Shown here one piece after another: positions 24,203 to 39,100 of a stretch of DNA of 64,000 nucleotides (within the stretch, counting starts at the first letter, position 1; every line of letters starts with the position of its first letter). The DNA is from Oryzias latipes. Its lineage: Eukaryota > Chordata > Actinopteri > Beloniformes > Adrianichthyidae. A program made the translations under genes and the position numbers. The notes beneath the pieces were generated by a model. It was given only the letters and a program-made list of their open reading frames with translations. It was not told the DNA's origin and ran no database searches. The DNA lies in the NCBI RefSeq assembly GCF_002234675.1, contig NC_019876.2, positions 12,583,245 to 12,647,244 of the forward strand. Direction: 5' to 3'.

Positions 24203-25445
24203 CTGCTGTAAAAGAGGCAGTGAAGCTCAGACATCCCTGCAAGTGTTCGCAGTCGCTCAAATGCTGCCGCTTCAGGCTCTGATCTGATTGGCCCAGGATC
24301 AGAAACAGATGGCCTCATATGAGGGGAGATGATTGGCAGCTGGTGTCGCGCATCTGTGTTTTTGGAGGCAGCGGTTTGCCAACGCGCTTCCGTGACAGAG
24401 AGGAGTGGGGCGGACGCTTGGATTTGGAGTGAGGACTCCGTCCTTTTTTTTTTCGGCTGAAGAGGAGACAGATTTTTTTTATTTTATCGTGTGGAGGAAA
24501 CAAGACGCTGTGAGGAAGCAGCAAAGAGTGCAGATGTGATGGAGGAAAAGGCAGCTTTTGTCCCCGTTTGGACGATCCACGTGTGAGATAAGAAAATAGG
24601 AACCAGTCCTACACTAAGAACTAATTTGTCACACACAACAGCAGAATATACAGGGCCCAACAACACTTCACATCATACCAGTTGCTGTACATTAAGTAGC
24701 AACAAATATGAAAAGCAACTACAGTACATGTGTGAGTACAGGCTGCACGGCAGTAGCTTCAATGCAGCCTCTTCACTGTACTTCACTGCACATTTCAGGC
24801 AAGAAACCAAACCTTTTATTGTGAAAGGAGAAAAAAAAGCTAATTCCAGATGTTTAAAGTTGCATTTGAAGGTCAAATAGTCATTTCCAGGCCTGGACTA
24901 AAAATATAACGTAGGAATTATTTTGTGGTCTGAGGTTTGGCTTCTCTTCCCCAAAATGACAGTTTTCAAATGACACACAAACGAAAAAGAAGAAGTCTGT
25001 TGATGCTCCGCTGCAGGTTTAAGAGAGGGGGAGGGACTAAAGATCAATCTTAACCATGAAAATACAAACATGGAGTGAGAGCGTGATCCCCTTGTCCTTA
25101 AAGTTAACAAAGAAGAAAAGAAAGTTAAAAAAAATCTATTCTTTAATCTTTGTTAGCCTCTGACTGCTCTTTCGCTTGAAATTATGCAGCTGGCTCCCCC
25201 TTCAGGCAGATGGAAGGTTGTGCAGGGGAGGAAGAGGAGCGACAAAAGCTGGACGGGATTGAAATGATTTTTATCTGACGGATGTTGCGAATGAAAAGAA
25301 GTCCAAACACGACGTACAAAAGAGGCAGAACTGTGACATCTCATGATCTGATGAAGAAAAGATGTTAAAAAAGAAGTGAAGAACTAAAGTGTGGCAGGAA
25401 GACGCTAGGTGATGGATGAAGGGGAGCGGGTAAGGAGGGGTCTCC
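23051..25445 (-). other. Spacer and probable 3' UTR of ppp1r14b
   Basis: Reverse-strand AATAAA signals occur at 24820-24815, 24483-24478 and near 23340, any of which could end the ppp1r14b mRNA. A GT repeat lies at 24161-24202. I see no coding frame of interest. Confidence 0.5.
24161..24202. repeat. (GT)n microsatellite
   Basis: 42 bp of GT repeats with one TT interruption. Confidence 0.98.
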
Positions 25446-28400
25446 TCATTTCTTCTGAGGCGTGGAGAGCTTCTGCATCCCTCGGATCTTATCCAGCAGC
25501 TCTGAGACGAAGTCCTACAGGTAGACCAGGAACAGGAGAGCATGAAGAGATGACGTGAAGGAAGGGTTAAAGATTTTAAATTAAAGATTACTCTACCTCA
25601 GTAGGTTTAAAGCAGTCCACCAGTAAATCCTGGAAAACAGAGAAAAAAAGATTCACATTTTTGCTTGTTTTCTTCCTTGTAGAGCTTTTTTATTTTTTCC
25701 AGACTCGGGTATCTCACCTTGACCCTGGCTGCCCGCTCCACATCGCTGGGCATGTCCAGCAGCTCGTCCACGTCTATTTCCAGCTCTGGGATGGCCTCCT
25801 CCTGCAGAACAGGCAGACAAGGATGAGGAGGCGAGAGGACAATGAGCCAACACAGAACACCTTTCATTTAAATAGTCCCAATCTGAACACTAGAGGGCGG
25901 TGGAGATCCATCTCACTGTTAGTCACATGGTCACGAGACTCCATACAAATGCTGCCCTTTAAAAAAAAAAAACCCACCTGGATGGATGAAACTCTGGTTG
26001 TCCCGTTAGATCAAGGCCTTTAAAGTCCCCCAAATGCCGCATGAGTGAGTCCTAAGTTTGCTCAAATTACACCAACAAAATCCCTGAACTATCCTTCAAA
26101 GTAAAATACCCTACAATATACACCTTTTGGAGAATTAAATCAATTTATCTCCAAGATTAACCTTCAAATGCAAGAGCATTCTGGCTTAACTTATAAATAA
26201 ATGTGTCTTAATATTCAAATGTATTTCTATACCTACTGTTGTTAGTCTAAATATTAAGCTGCAGTCTTGTTATACAATTTTTCTTTTGACAAAAATGACC
26301 TAAAAATGACTAAACGGAGCTTTGTAATTCACATTTAATAGTAATTGACATGTTTTTCTTTTCTCACTCGTGTTGTTTCTACACTTTAAAATACTTTTTC
26401 TACTCACATGTCTATAAGTAAGTCTTTTTCTGTTTTTATTGTTACTTTCACGCAGCCTTCATGATTCTACTTCAGTGTTTGGAATTTCAGTAAAGGTTTA
26501 CTGTATAACTTTAAGTCCCACTTCTCTTTTCATCTGTTGTTAAACCTTTCATGTCCTCTTTTAATTATGACTGTGCCAACAGATCCATGTACGTCTCTGT
26601 TTTCATCCTCCGAGCCGGATCAAAACTGTACGACTGGATAGTTCCAATATTGATCACCGCTAACGTTAGGGGTGTGAGGGGCTGGAAGCTAGCCAGAGAG
26701 AGTGTAAACGGAGAGCTCTCAGAAAAGGGAAAGGGCCAATGGTCTCAGAGGTGAATTTCTAATGAACGACTGCCGCTCTGCAGGAACTAAGTCCTACAAA
26801 CAACAATGTTTTATTTTTTGTTTTTTTAATTTTGTCAAAAAACAGCATAAGCATAATTTCAAAGACCACTTTTAGAATCGATCAAAAGTTGATATGAGTG
26901 GGTCTTTAAACATGAACATCTACTGTTTTTAACAGTTATCATCTAGTCTGCACAAAAACAAACAACTTTTCCTGATTTATAAAATAAATCAGGAACTCCA
27001 AGGCCCAGAGGACTCTTCCTGTTGGTTTTTTAGATGAACTTTAGCACAGAGCTGCAGCACAGCCTCACTTTCTCTTTCCTCCACCTGGCTGGCTGACAAA
27101 CACACACAAAAGCTCAGTGTGCAACGGCAAAGTGGTGCAACACAAGAGCACCCATCCGCCCGCCTGCACACAAACACTCATTTCCCCCCTCTTTGGCAGC
27201 TCAATGGCCAACCCCACACTCATGTCATTCTCCAGGAATCTCAGTTGGAGTCGCCCACACCAGCTGTCCCTGCACCTGCCCGGCTGCCCCCCATCCCTCC
27301 TCCGCACAGGCGCGCACGTGGATGGAGGAGGCGCTGAGGCGGGCGTGGCGTGTGTCAGATTAGCCGGGTTTCTGCCGTGTAAACTCAAACGCCAGCGGAT
27401 GACAGAAAATGAGCATTAAAAAGCCCGGATGATGGGTGGAGGGCAGAAAAGGTGGAGTGTGAGGATCCATCACAGCCTGTGTGTGTGAGATAGACTTAAG
27501 GAGACAGACTTACTGTCAAGCAAAGCGTCTCACAGACAGCTTATGGCAGACACCAGATGAGACAGAGGATCAGAACAGGATGTGGCTTCACTTCCATCTT
27601 TTATGGAAAAATAAGGACATTTAAAAGCCTAAATGTAATTTGGAGTACAGCACATGCTAAATCTGTGACGGATGAAGAGGAACGCCCAGAGGAAGGAAGC
27701 TGAGAGGTTAAGGAGTGGATCTCTGAGAGAGCTGTTGAGTCGAGGGAGCTCAAAGAGGAGAGGGGGAGGCGACGGAGGCGCAGAAAAAAAGGCCGGAAGA
27801 AAGGCTTCAGAGAGGAGACAAAGAAAGCATGGAATCACGAGGGAGGATTTCCAAAACAATCTTCCAGACGGACTCTCTGAGTCTGGAGGGCTTTATTGTT
27901 GTCTGCAGATGTGGTCTGAACTAAAGCTGCCTTCGCTCCACAGGTCTGGAGGCGGAGCAGGAGTAAAGGAGGAGGAGGAGGAGGAGGGTTTGATATTCCA
28001 ACATCATTTTGTCTGTTAATATTCAGCTGTTCTTCCTTGAGCGTCAGAAATGAACGAAAAACCGAAGAAAACTTCTGCTTTGGATACAAATTTGTTGCGT
28101 GTTCCTTCAGCAACCGAAACACACACACATCCATCGACGCACATAAAACAGGAAAACACACACATGCACATATAGATGCATTAACGCATGCACATGCATG
28201 GATGCACACAAATGCATGCATGTACACAAATACACACAATCACATGCATGCACATCCAAACAAGCACACACAAACACATGAGCACACATATGCATGCGAG
28301 CAAATGAAAACACACGAAAACATACATACACACACACAAACACACATTTAAACACAAAAATTGAATCGGTTAATTCAAAAAGGGCCCAAGTCCAAGAGGT

Positions 28401-30160
28401 TTGTTTTTCCAGGAAATGTTTTTAATTGCGTGGCTTAAAGGGAGGCTACACCAAATGATTAATACTTAACCCAGATTTAGCACCAGTTCATAGCTTACTA
28501 ATGCTATAATATGAAGCACTTCACTAGTAGAATTTCGGAGGACTAGCAAACTAAAGTCTCTGGACTTGGGCCCTTCTTGAATTAAACAGGGGCGCTGCCA
28601 TATTGGATAACTAGTGCTGCCATCTATGGGATAAAGCTAAACTCATGCAAGAGAGGCCCAACTCCAGGATTTGGGCCCCTCTTGTACTTAATGCATTTTA
28701 AATGTCAAGCATAGTCAATACATTACAACAGACTTGGGACTTTTTTGCACATAATCAGATAGCTTTTCCCTTGAAGACCATAGAACATATAATATCTCTA
28801 TTTTGAAAAATTGTGGACTTGGGCCCCTTTTGAACTCACCGATTTAATTCTAAAAGATATGTTAAATGTGAATTTTCTAATTTAACCATATTTGAGTAAA
28901 ATAAGCTGAATTTTGACCTGTCCTTATAGTAACTGACACTGTTAATAACGCTGGAATAAAACAGCCTTTTTGATCATATAGTATTGACTTTTTCTTTTTC
29001 ATTATTATGACTATTTATCTCATTAAGATTTTTTCTTAGAACTTTGGTTTTATTCCTGAAACTCTAACGTCACTCTGACACTTCAGACTTGATTCAGATT
29101 TTAAGCGCATATTGAAATTCTCAATCTTTCTTCTTATAATTCCACCTTTTTATTTGGAATCCTTAAATTAGTCCTAAAAATCTGAAACAAATATGAATAA
29201 ATAAAATCTAAGAATTCAAACTCTTCTCGTTTTTTACAGACCACAGGTTTTTATTCCTGAGAATTTCAACTTAAATCCCACAACTGTCTATTTTTTCATG
29301 TCTCAGAATTCAGACTTTTTTATTGCACCTCACACCTGCATGTATATCCAAAACAAAAATGCTGCCTTGAACCTGTTCAGTTTGCAGATTTTAATCATCG
29401 GACACGAAAACCTTCACTGCATTTAAACCTGTTGCCAGTAAAACCAGAACTCTGTAGCCGGCACGCTGCCCGCCCGGCTGTAAACATGCGGTTTCTAAAT
29501 CTAATTACACTCCTTCTGACAAGCTTGCGAATATGATCGGCCCGCCGCCGCCACGCAGCACCAGGCGGGCGCTTCCTGCAGAATGACATGTGACAGTATG
29601 AGAGCGCGCTGTGTGAATGCTGAGTGTGTGTGTTTAACACCTGAAGAACATGAGCTCTCCACATAGAAGTGGGTTGGGTCTGTCGTCCAGCGGTAATACT
29701 AGAAACCGTTCAACGTGATTATCAGAGAGAAGGAAAAGCTCAAAAAGTGAAAGCCAAGAAGGCATGAAAGCCTGATGACTTACGCAAACGGCTCATGCAT
29801 CAACTTCTTATCTCTCTGAAATGTTGCATGGAAGAGCAAAAACACGCAAGTAGGTCACGGAAGGCCACCCACAAGGATCAGGGCAAATATCTTCCTGTGA
29901 CAGCACTCTACGTTTCTGATCCATTTGATAGGATCTGGGTAAAGGGTGTGTGTCGACGCACACAAACGCACACCTCACAACATACCCAGCAAAAAAACAC
30001 AAACCCAACAAAAGCTGCATGACGGCTCTTCAACAGCCAACTCCTGCTTTCCTGCATCGTCAGAAACTAACTAAGATAAAAATAGCCAAGGCTCCATAGG
30101 ATGGCTGACGGCCCCCTTTGCAACAAAGCACACAAGCGCTGTTTTGGCTGGGAATCATTA

Positions 30161-30195
<35 letters not shown>

Positions 30196-33100
30196 GAAGT
30201 TGGAAGCTAAGGGAGGTAATGGTTAGAGCAGGCAGGATGGAGGAAAGGCATGAAGAAGGAAAGGTAGGCCATGTGGCATCAAACAATGATCTTGACTTTA
30301 AACGGCCTGTGTGTGTTCCGCCACGACGCAGAGCCGAGGCCGGCCGGCGCTACAGCTACAACCCCACGACGGCGGAGCTGGCACGGGGACAGAGGCACAC
30401 CAAGACTGTAATTTGTCACTCTCACTCTGCAGGCATTGTTCAAACCGTTTGTGTATTTCGGTTCCTCATAGGTTGTGATCTACAGCGGGTTCGAAGGTTT
30501 TCAAACTCCCATGATGAGTTCGTGTGCAGACCTGTGCTTCGCAGTCAGAGATTAAGCAAGAACGGAAAACACAAAACAAAGCCCCAATCAGATCAACTCT
30601 GGTTCTTTCAGTCTTCCTCAAAAGTGAATCACTGAAGACAAACGAGTAATGCTGCCACAGCAACAGCTACTATAGAAATGATAAGAAAGATTATGACTTT
30701 TCTGCAGCTATTTAATGTGACAAACTGTGCCTTAATCTGGAATAGGATTATCTAATTAGGGAAGAAAAAACAGAGGACAGATGAAGTCAAAGAGAGAAGC
30801 TAGAGAAAATTTCTGGGGCCTCATTTATAAAACTTTGCGTAGGATTTGCGTCAGAAGTGGCGTACGGATGAAACATAGGACGTGCGTACGCAAAGAAATA
30901 TTCGGATTTATAAAACCGTGCGCACGCACATCCTACGCATCTTTCCCTTAATAAATCACAACCGATTCTAAATGCAGCGCAGCTTTTGCGGCTTCATGAC
31001 ATGCCCATAGTTGCCCATAAATAGTCCGTGAAACGCCCACAAATGAATATTCATTGATTGCGAAACCATGGCAAACACCGAGAGGAAATCAAAAAAACGT
31101 ATCTTCACTCAATGTGAAGTAGAAGTTATTGATGGCGAGGTGGAAAAGAGGAGAAAAATGTTGTTTGGAGGGCACAGTGTGGGCATTACTAATGCCTAAA
31201 AGGCACGTGAGTGGCAGACGGTGGCAGACGCCATAAATGCTGTAGCCTCACAACCATCCGAGGTTGTGAGGGGGGGGGGACCGGAGCGCTAGATGCATGC
31301 GCCGGGGGGACCGGAGCGGGGGGGACCGGAGCGCTAGATGCATGCGCCGGGGGGACCGGAGCGCCAGATGCATGCGCCGGGGGGACCGGAGCGCCAGATG
31401 CACCGGGTGACACGCGTGGTTCCTCCGAGTGCTCCTCTGTAACGCCGGGCCCAAAAGCCCGCAGAGGTCCAACAGGACGGCTGGAGGAAGTCAGAACCGG
31501 CTCATAAGCCACTCGTCCTCGTTTGCCAGCAAGTCTTGTTGCTGTCTAAAGATGCGTTCACTCCGAATTCTTCCATTTGCCACATCTTCTAAGAGTACAA
31601 GATCAGCCATTGTGCGTCATTACGCATTGTGATGGGGCATTCTATTTCCATCCATTTAATTACATCTGACAAGCTACAGATGTCGGTAATAATCCATGTG
31701 GAAATGGGAAATTGTTCAGCGCAAATGTAATTTCTTGTTGCTTTCTGAATGTTTGAGACATACGCCATACATTGTTTTATCAAAAATAAAACAAACTAAA
31801 GGCATATGCATGAATACCATAATTCCATAGCTGATGAAGAAATGTTTTAATATGAAAACAACTTTCCCCAGTGGATAATTAGTACGTCTGTCCGTCCGTC
31901 CGCACGCCCGCACCTAATCTGCTCCGCCAGACGGACACATTGACGAGAATATCAGTTTTGTACATTATTTCGTTCTGTTAACTATATTATTTATGAGGAT
32001 GAATTGCACAACATGCCAATATTGCAGAACATATTTCACTTTTCTTTCTGCAAATATGTGTTCATTTGAATTTCTGTTGTAATTTTCGTTTGATCTTTTT
32101 TGTTTGTTTCACTGCTGATCGATCAAATGGGTGTTGGTGTAGGCTGTCAATTTTGAGACTTGCTTTGTGAAGTTTTCATGTTATTTATGAGAGGCAGGAT
32201 TGTCATTTTCACTTTCACGTGTTTCTTTCATCTGCCGACGGTGTCGCCGTTTCTCATTTCACCCGTTTTTGTGCGTACGCCTGGGTCAGAGCTTGCGTGA
32301 AGGACCGCACATTTTCCCGTCAAGTTTGCTTTTTATAAATCTCAACTATTGCGTAGAGAGTGGCGTACGCCTTCTTTTGTGCGTACGCAACGTTTATAAA
32401 TGAGGCCCCTGGTCATTATTTTACTTCCTGCCACACTGTCAGACCAATGTTCTTCTGTGGGTGAAGGTCTGCTGAGAACAATCTGCTCAGTTCCTCAAGA
32501 AGCCAAGCTCTTAGTTTAATGGACTTTTCAACAACAACAAAAAACTACAAATAGGTTAGTTTTATAAAAGTATTTTATCTCCGTAACTTCATTAAATAAT
32601 GGTGGTGATTTTTAAAAAAATCATTTTTGCTTGCAATTTAAGACTGAAGTAAGATCAAAGGGGGTGTGGCTTTGAGGGATGCGACTATCAAATAAATCAT
32701 CATCTCTAGAAGGATTTCATCAAGCCCCCCCCCCCCCCCCCCCCCCCCCATTTTTCTAAATAAGTTGGCGTGTGCTGACACTATACTTGACCAAAACAGC
32801 AATAGCAACAACTCAAAAACTGGTTTCAGTATTGTAATTTTCAGAGCACCACATTATAGGGTAACATTAAACTCTGATCATCTTTTGATCTATTCTAAAA
32901 ATGTTCCCAGTGGTCTTTTAATTTGGATCATCTCCCCAATTTACAGTCGTACACAACCCCAACCTAACATTTCCACTACAACAAAATTGACAAGCGATAT
33001 AGGAGCTATCAATCCATACAGTTATAAACCAGATGTCCGCTCAGACGAGGAAATCAAATCTGTAGGAATATTGTCATAGATTTTTTTGGCTGCCCCTGAT

Positions 33101-36100
33101 TCACAATGATTTAAATAAATAAAATTCTTAGAAAACACAATTTTAATCTTAATCTTCTTTATCTGCGTCTTCCATCTTGAGCATTTTTTTCTTATTTGTC
33201 AAACTTTTCCTTTACTACAATGTATAGCTGGCCCCAAAAAAAGTGATAAAATAGAATTGATCTTTACTAAGAAAAATTAAAGTGGATGAATCAAATACAT
33301 TTTTGGACTTTATGTTAAAGCAATTTATAACATGCATTTAAAGTTTAAACTGTTTTTTTTGTTAGTTTGCAATAAAAGAATAACATTTTTTATGGACTGG
33401 ACCACCTTTGTTTAGTTTTACTTTTTTTCAAATCCCCAAAAAACTGGTTGTAAATTGCGTATTTTAAAACCAATTCATTTGAAATGAACCCCTTTTACTG
33501 GTAAATCAAACAGATTGTGTGCTTTGTGGAAGCAATGCCCAGCTCTCCTTCAGAGGTTGTGATGTAGTGAATCACATGAATGCCTTTCTAACTGAAAATG
33601 TTTTAAAGGATTAGCAGGATTTATAAAAGGGTTCGCTCTTGTTTTACCTTTTCATCCGTTTGCATTAAAAGGAAGAGCTGTGAACAGGCTAGTTGTCTAA
33701 TGAAATAACCTTCCTCTTGAGCTGGCACTATCACTCTTTCCAGAATAAGCCTGTGGGGGTGTGTGTGTGTGTGTGTGTTGTTGCTGCTCATAGCCTCTAG
33801 ACCACTTTGCTGCAGGCATGAGATTGCTCATGAGAACGCGGGATAGAAACAGGGAGTCACTGAGAGGTCAGAAGGGGTGCTGGGAAAAGGGGATGCTTTA
33901 TGTCAGTCATCACCTGCTGCTTTCCATTTCCCCTATACCTCAGTCTGTCAAACACAAACACACACATTTATCAGGAACCTACAGAGCACACAATAACAGA
34001 CTCACTGCTGCCTGCTTCCCCTGCATTCTCTCTTCTCCCTTATCAGAATTTATTTGGTGTTTAAACGGTTAAACTTTCTACTTCCTGTTTGAGCAACCAA
34101 ACTTAGAGGATAAAAGAGGAAGGGGCGTGTAATGATGTTGGTGTGTTTATGTATGTTGGACACTTGAAAAGGGCAGACTTGACCAACATTAGCAATACTT
34201 TGTCAGTGTAATTAATTTAAGTGGAGACCGGCTGCAGTGAAGCGGACTCACACTTGCAAACATAAATCACAAAACTGCAGGGATCCATAATCAATGCAAT
34301 GCTCTTAAAACTCCCCAACCACTTGCGTGTGAGCCTTTTGTGCACCTTTGTTTTTTTGTGAGTGTCAAGTTGATTTTCATCTCTATAGCAAGTCTAATCA
34401 GCTGGATGGACTTCCTCACAGGAAGAGGATGATGTCCTGTTTTGAATCATAGAACAAAACAAGACCTGCAGGCAGATGAGATGAAGCCACTGCTGTCTAA
34501 CCAGCTTACGGGCAGGAAAGGGGATAGAAAATGTAATTATTTTAGTCCATCACTTTCTTTTTCCACAAACAAATAAAAACGGTTTTCTTGTTATGTTTTC
34601 TTTTACGAAACTGTGCACTGTAAACACCACAACTTCTGTGGACTTCTTGTCTTCTGCATTTTATTGGTAAACTATTTTTGCTGCTCTTCCAGTTCTCACC
34701 AATATGTAAAGCACAAACGGGAACCATTGCAAAGGAGGGCCTTCCTCAGTGTGGAGGTGGATGGATATTCAAGGACCCATGTACCCCAAGGACCTGTATC
34801 TCCCTACTTTAACACCAAGAGATATTTAAAAACATATTTTTGTTTTCTTTAGATTGTGCTAGTGGCTGAAGTAGACCAAGGTTTACATGTTTGATCCACA
34901 TCAGAGTTCAGATGAGCTTCCACCCTTACTTAACCAGTTGGAATATCCGAGGACACGAACCCTAGTGAAGACCAAACCTGCCAGTGTGAATGTTCCATTT
35001 CTTCTGTGGTTCACTTTTGCACTACGGTCCACTCAGTAGTTTGCATGCATTCACACTGCATCTGAACCACATCGGGGTCCACTTGTCAATGAACCAAAAT
35101 CCATTTTTAGACGAGGATTTGGTTAATTGGCCCAGACCAGAGTTCAGATAAGCTTGTACTTTTACCAAACCAACTGGACTTTCCAAAGAAACAAAGTCTG
35201 GTGTGAATCAAACCATTAGGTGAGAAACGGGGCCCTAAAGTCTGGTTAGTCTTTGCAATCATCATGTACAGCTTCAAAAGAAAAAGTCGTAAAAATAGAG
35301 AAGCATACTGTGATATAAAGTACAGACTGACTCAGTCTATCAATACTACAAGCACAATTGTTACCAGATTAATATCATTTCATCAAGTGTTATGTATTCA
35401 AATCAGAGCCTAAAAGTGAAATCTGTAACCCAACATATCCTGTTCCCCGTCATGCCTGCTCGCTGCACGGTTGAATGCCCTGCACATCAGTTTGCTTGGG
35501 CTGACTGAACGGTTCGGTGCTTTCTGCGTGTTGACTGAACATGTCTGTGCTGTAGCTTCTCCACCCAAACTCTGCGGTGTCCCCTTGGGGGAGAAAAATG
35601 CCTCTGGGAACCGGGTGTTGGTGTCGGCTCTGCCTAACCTGCAGCTCTGTAGCCCTGCCGCTCATTGGAACAGTGTTGTGTCACACTATCAAAAAAGAAA
35701 GGCAAAAGAAAATCTGACTATATGCCAACATAATTTAGTAATGAGAATAAAACGTAGACATGCTGAATAATAGATTTGGGCCAAATGTCTGAATTGGATC
35801 TGAGTAGTGATGTCAAAAGGTTACTACTTTTATTTCACTCAAACTAAAAGCCAATTCAAAGCAGAGGAACACAAAGTGGTCAGATGAAAAGCCTCCCCGA
35901 TCGATAGGAGTCATCCTATAGGATTCATTACCGCCTTTTTAAATGTATTAATAATCAATTAAGGTTAGTGGCACATTAACCAACAAATATCCCCTAAAAA
36001 GATACAGCATTAATAACCTTTAACCTTAACCACATAACCTATAAATGCACCATAACATCTACTTACACAAGTTATCCATCTCTATTACCAGACTATTATT

Positions 36101-39100
36101 AGTTCATAATGGCGCACATGCAATATTGGAATCAGGCGGCGTCTCAAGAGACTACTTGAGTTTCAGCTCCACTTGAGTGAGCCGTTTAGCTCACGAGACA
36201 GTGCAGATACAGAGATGTCAATTTTAAAGATTTCTGAGGTTTTGGATGCCGTGAAGATATTATAAACAAGATTTGGTGCTGGATCTAATTTCTTTTTATT
36301 TGTTTATCACAAACTCAAACTTCAGCTCAGTCATTTTTTTTTTTTGTAAAAACCCAAACAGAAAACACACATGGTTCAATACATTAGATTATGATTACAA
36401 CATTTGTTTTTTATAGTAATACTGTGGTGTGATGATTGATTACACATGGTTAAAAACATGTATTTTGGTAGTGAATGTCTGAGTCATTCTTAGTTTGCCA
36501 AAAAATAAATAAAAGCAAGGATATTAGCGTGACAAATCAATGTTTAAAATCCCACTCCAATCATCTTTTGATCTATTTTCAAAGCATTCTCAGTGGCCTT
36601 TTAATTATGATTATGTCCTTTTTAACCAAAATCTAAAAACTTGTGTCATTTTCTAGGTCATAGATTCTATAGAGCAGCAGAAGCCTATTGGAAATTCACC
36701 TTTAGAAATATGGGCGTGGAACAAAATGGACCAACCCCGCCCCCTTCCCCTCTGCATTACTGTGAGCTCTCTGTTTACACGCTCTCCTGCTGGGTTACAG
36801 CCCCTCACAACCCCGACCTAACATTACTGGTTTAAAACAAATGATGAGAAATATTAAGGTACAGTTTTAAGCCAGATACTAGCACAGAGAGGACCTATCA
36901 TCTACAAGAGGATATATCAGAATGGAGCGGAGCAGGAAGCTTGTGGCCTTAACTTATTTTCTATATAGAAAAAGTATCTCTTTGTGATACACCATTTCTA
37001 GTCTGCTCCTGATTAACATTGATTTAAATAAAGAAATACTCAAAAAAGCAGTTTTAAGCTCAAATTTCTGTATGCATGCCCTCCATCGTTAAAAAATGCC
37101 ACAAGAACATGTTAAAAACACGTCTCGTTAGATTGGGTCTATAAATACATTTAAACAAAGCTCAGTAAATATGAGAATGTTTTCTGAAAAAATAAAAGTA
37201 CACAGGTGCATTTAAAGCAAATACCTCTTATTAACATAAAAAATGATGTCTGAGTTGTAAAGCTTCTGTTTTGGAGGCAATAAAATGACCCTAAAAAGCT
37301 GCAGAACCAAATACCCTATTGGCTGCAGATAGATCACCTCTCAGGAAGCTAAAGCGTGGCTCAATCTGGGTCATGGAAGAGAACAATATTGCCAAGCTGA
37401 TTGGAAAATCAGCATCAGAATACCAGGAAAACTAGCCTAGCCACGGTTTAGCATTGGCATCCCTGACAGGATCCATATGGACTCAAATACAGAAAACTCT
37501 ATAGGAAATTCACACAAAATAGAGTAAGAAAGACTCAGATTTCGACTTGCAACTTCTTTTTAAATCAAATCATTAATGTTAATATTTTTTGGGTGGTTTA
37601 ATTATTTTCTTTGTTTTTGCGGTGGAATCTCTTTAACTTTTGATCTATCAGCAACTACTTGCTTTTTTAAATCATAAACTAAACTTCAAGATCAAGTTAA
37701 GGCCCCTTTATTAACTAGTTCTACAAGTTCAACAGGTCAGAGAAGTCAGAGCCAGAGCAATCAGATTGAAATAAGATTACAACCAGATTAGAAAAAGAAC
37801 CCATCCAAACAAAGATTATTGTAGATTATCATTATGTAGTTGAAAGCGAGTAGAAGTACTGTGAATTCTACTGAGGGGCTTGATATTAACTTGATCATCT
37901 GCCGTGTCATTCACCGCACAACTTCCCTCTAAGCTTTGGCAGAGGAACAGGCAGAGTCTCAGTCTTTATTTTAACTGTCTCTATCCACACAGGAACAACT
38001 TTCTTTGTTTATTAGATCCTATTTTTATTAGATTAATCCAAACATATTAAATGCAAGGAATATGATCATGTTTTTATACACAGATATTACTATTACAACT
38101 TTACTGCACCAAAACCAAAGGAGATAATCTGATCCTCTAGTGATCTAGTATTATTCAGTGTTGTTGACGCAGCGATTGATCCAAACAGATTATTTAAAGC
38201 AGATTAACTATGGATTAATAGCTTTTTTTTTGTAACCTAAAAAGGATTAGCCTTTCTGAATACTTCATCAATTCTGTATCCATTTTTCAGCCGTATTATA
38301 TTTTTTTTTACAAAGAAATGCATAATTTAGACACTTCAAAACATTACTGTGTGCAAAAATAAAAAGTTTCCAATAAAGCTACATTTTAATAGGTATAAGA
38401 AAAAAATAAAAAATGGATGAGAAATAAATATTTATGTTTCAGTTAAAAGTATAAATTATCATTGTGACCTCCAAACATCAACAATTCTTTAGTTAACTTG
38501 AACTTCACACACTGTTGCATAGATGCATATTTAAACAAGCTCAGGCTGTGACTTTATGATTTAATTCATTGCTCAGTTTGACCATGTGTATAAGACTCCG
38601 CCCTCTTTCCTGTTAAGTCATTGCCTTTTTTAAAGTTCTTTAAACATGCCGCCCAAATAGGGTTGTTTCTTCCTCAATACATCCATGTTTGTAGAAACTA
38701 GTGGAGCATTTTACCAATTGAGATTTTGCAACGTTTGAAGAAAACATGTTTTTAATATGTATTTCGGGCATTTTTTTCATGATGGAGGATATATATTAAG
38801 AAAATTAAGCTTTAAATTGCATTTCGGCGTAATGCAATTACATTTTATATCAAAGGAACTACTATTCTTTTTAAAAATCTTTCTTTGTGCAATGAGTATT
38901 TCAGAATAAAGGTTTAGGCTGGAGAAAAGTTTATAAATTGAACTCTAAATCGGCTTTAAAAAGTCAATTAAATTCCAAACCAGTCATTTGCCAATTGCTT
39001 ATAACTTTTAAGAAATAGTATTTAAACGTATGCCGCTGTTAGTCATAGTCACGCATCATTACAGATGCATGTACACAACAACAAAAATCACACTCAAATA

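Noticed and set aside
27672-28019. 115-codon Arg/Lys-rich forward frame
   Set aside because: Purine-rich low-complexity sequence in ppp1r14b intron 1, without splice context or family match.
28037-28351. His/Thr-rich and Cys/Val-rich frames on both strands
   Set aside because: CA/CATGCA simple repeat.
30144-30635. 163-codon forward frame
   Set aside because: Begins in a 31-G run (poly-Gly), shows no domain, and lies in repeat-rich intron.
31279-31400. Direct repeats that could suggest a CRISPR array
   Set aside because: Head-to-tail minisatellite without unique spacers, in a vertebrate genome.
31211-31507. Gly/Thr/Ala-rich repeat protein on the + strand
   Set aside because: Product of a 30-bp minisatellite whose unit length keeps frames open; it lies in a dead Harbinger element and is out of frame with the Myb remnant.
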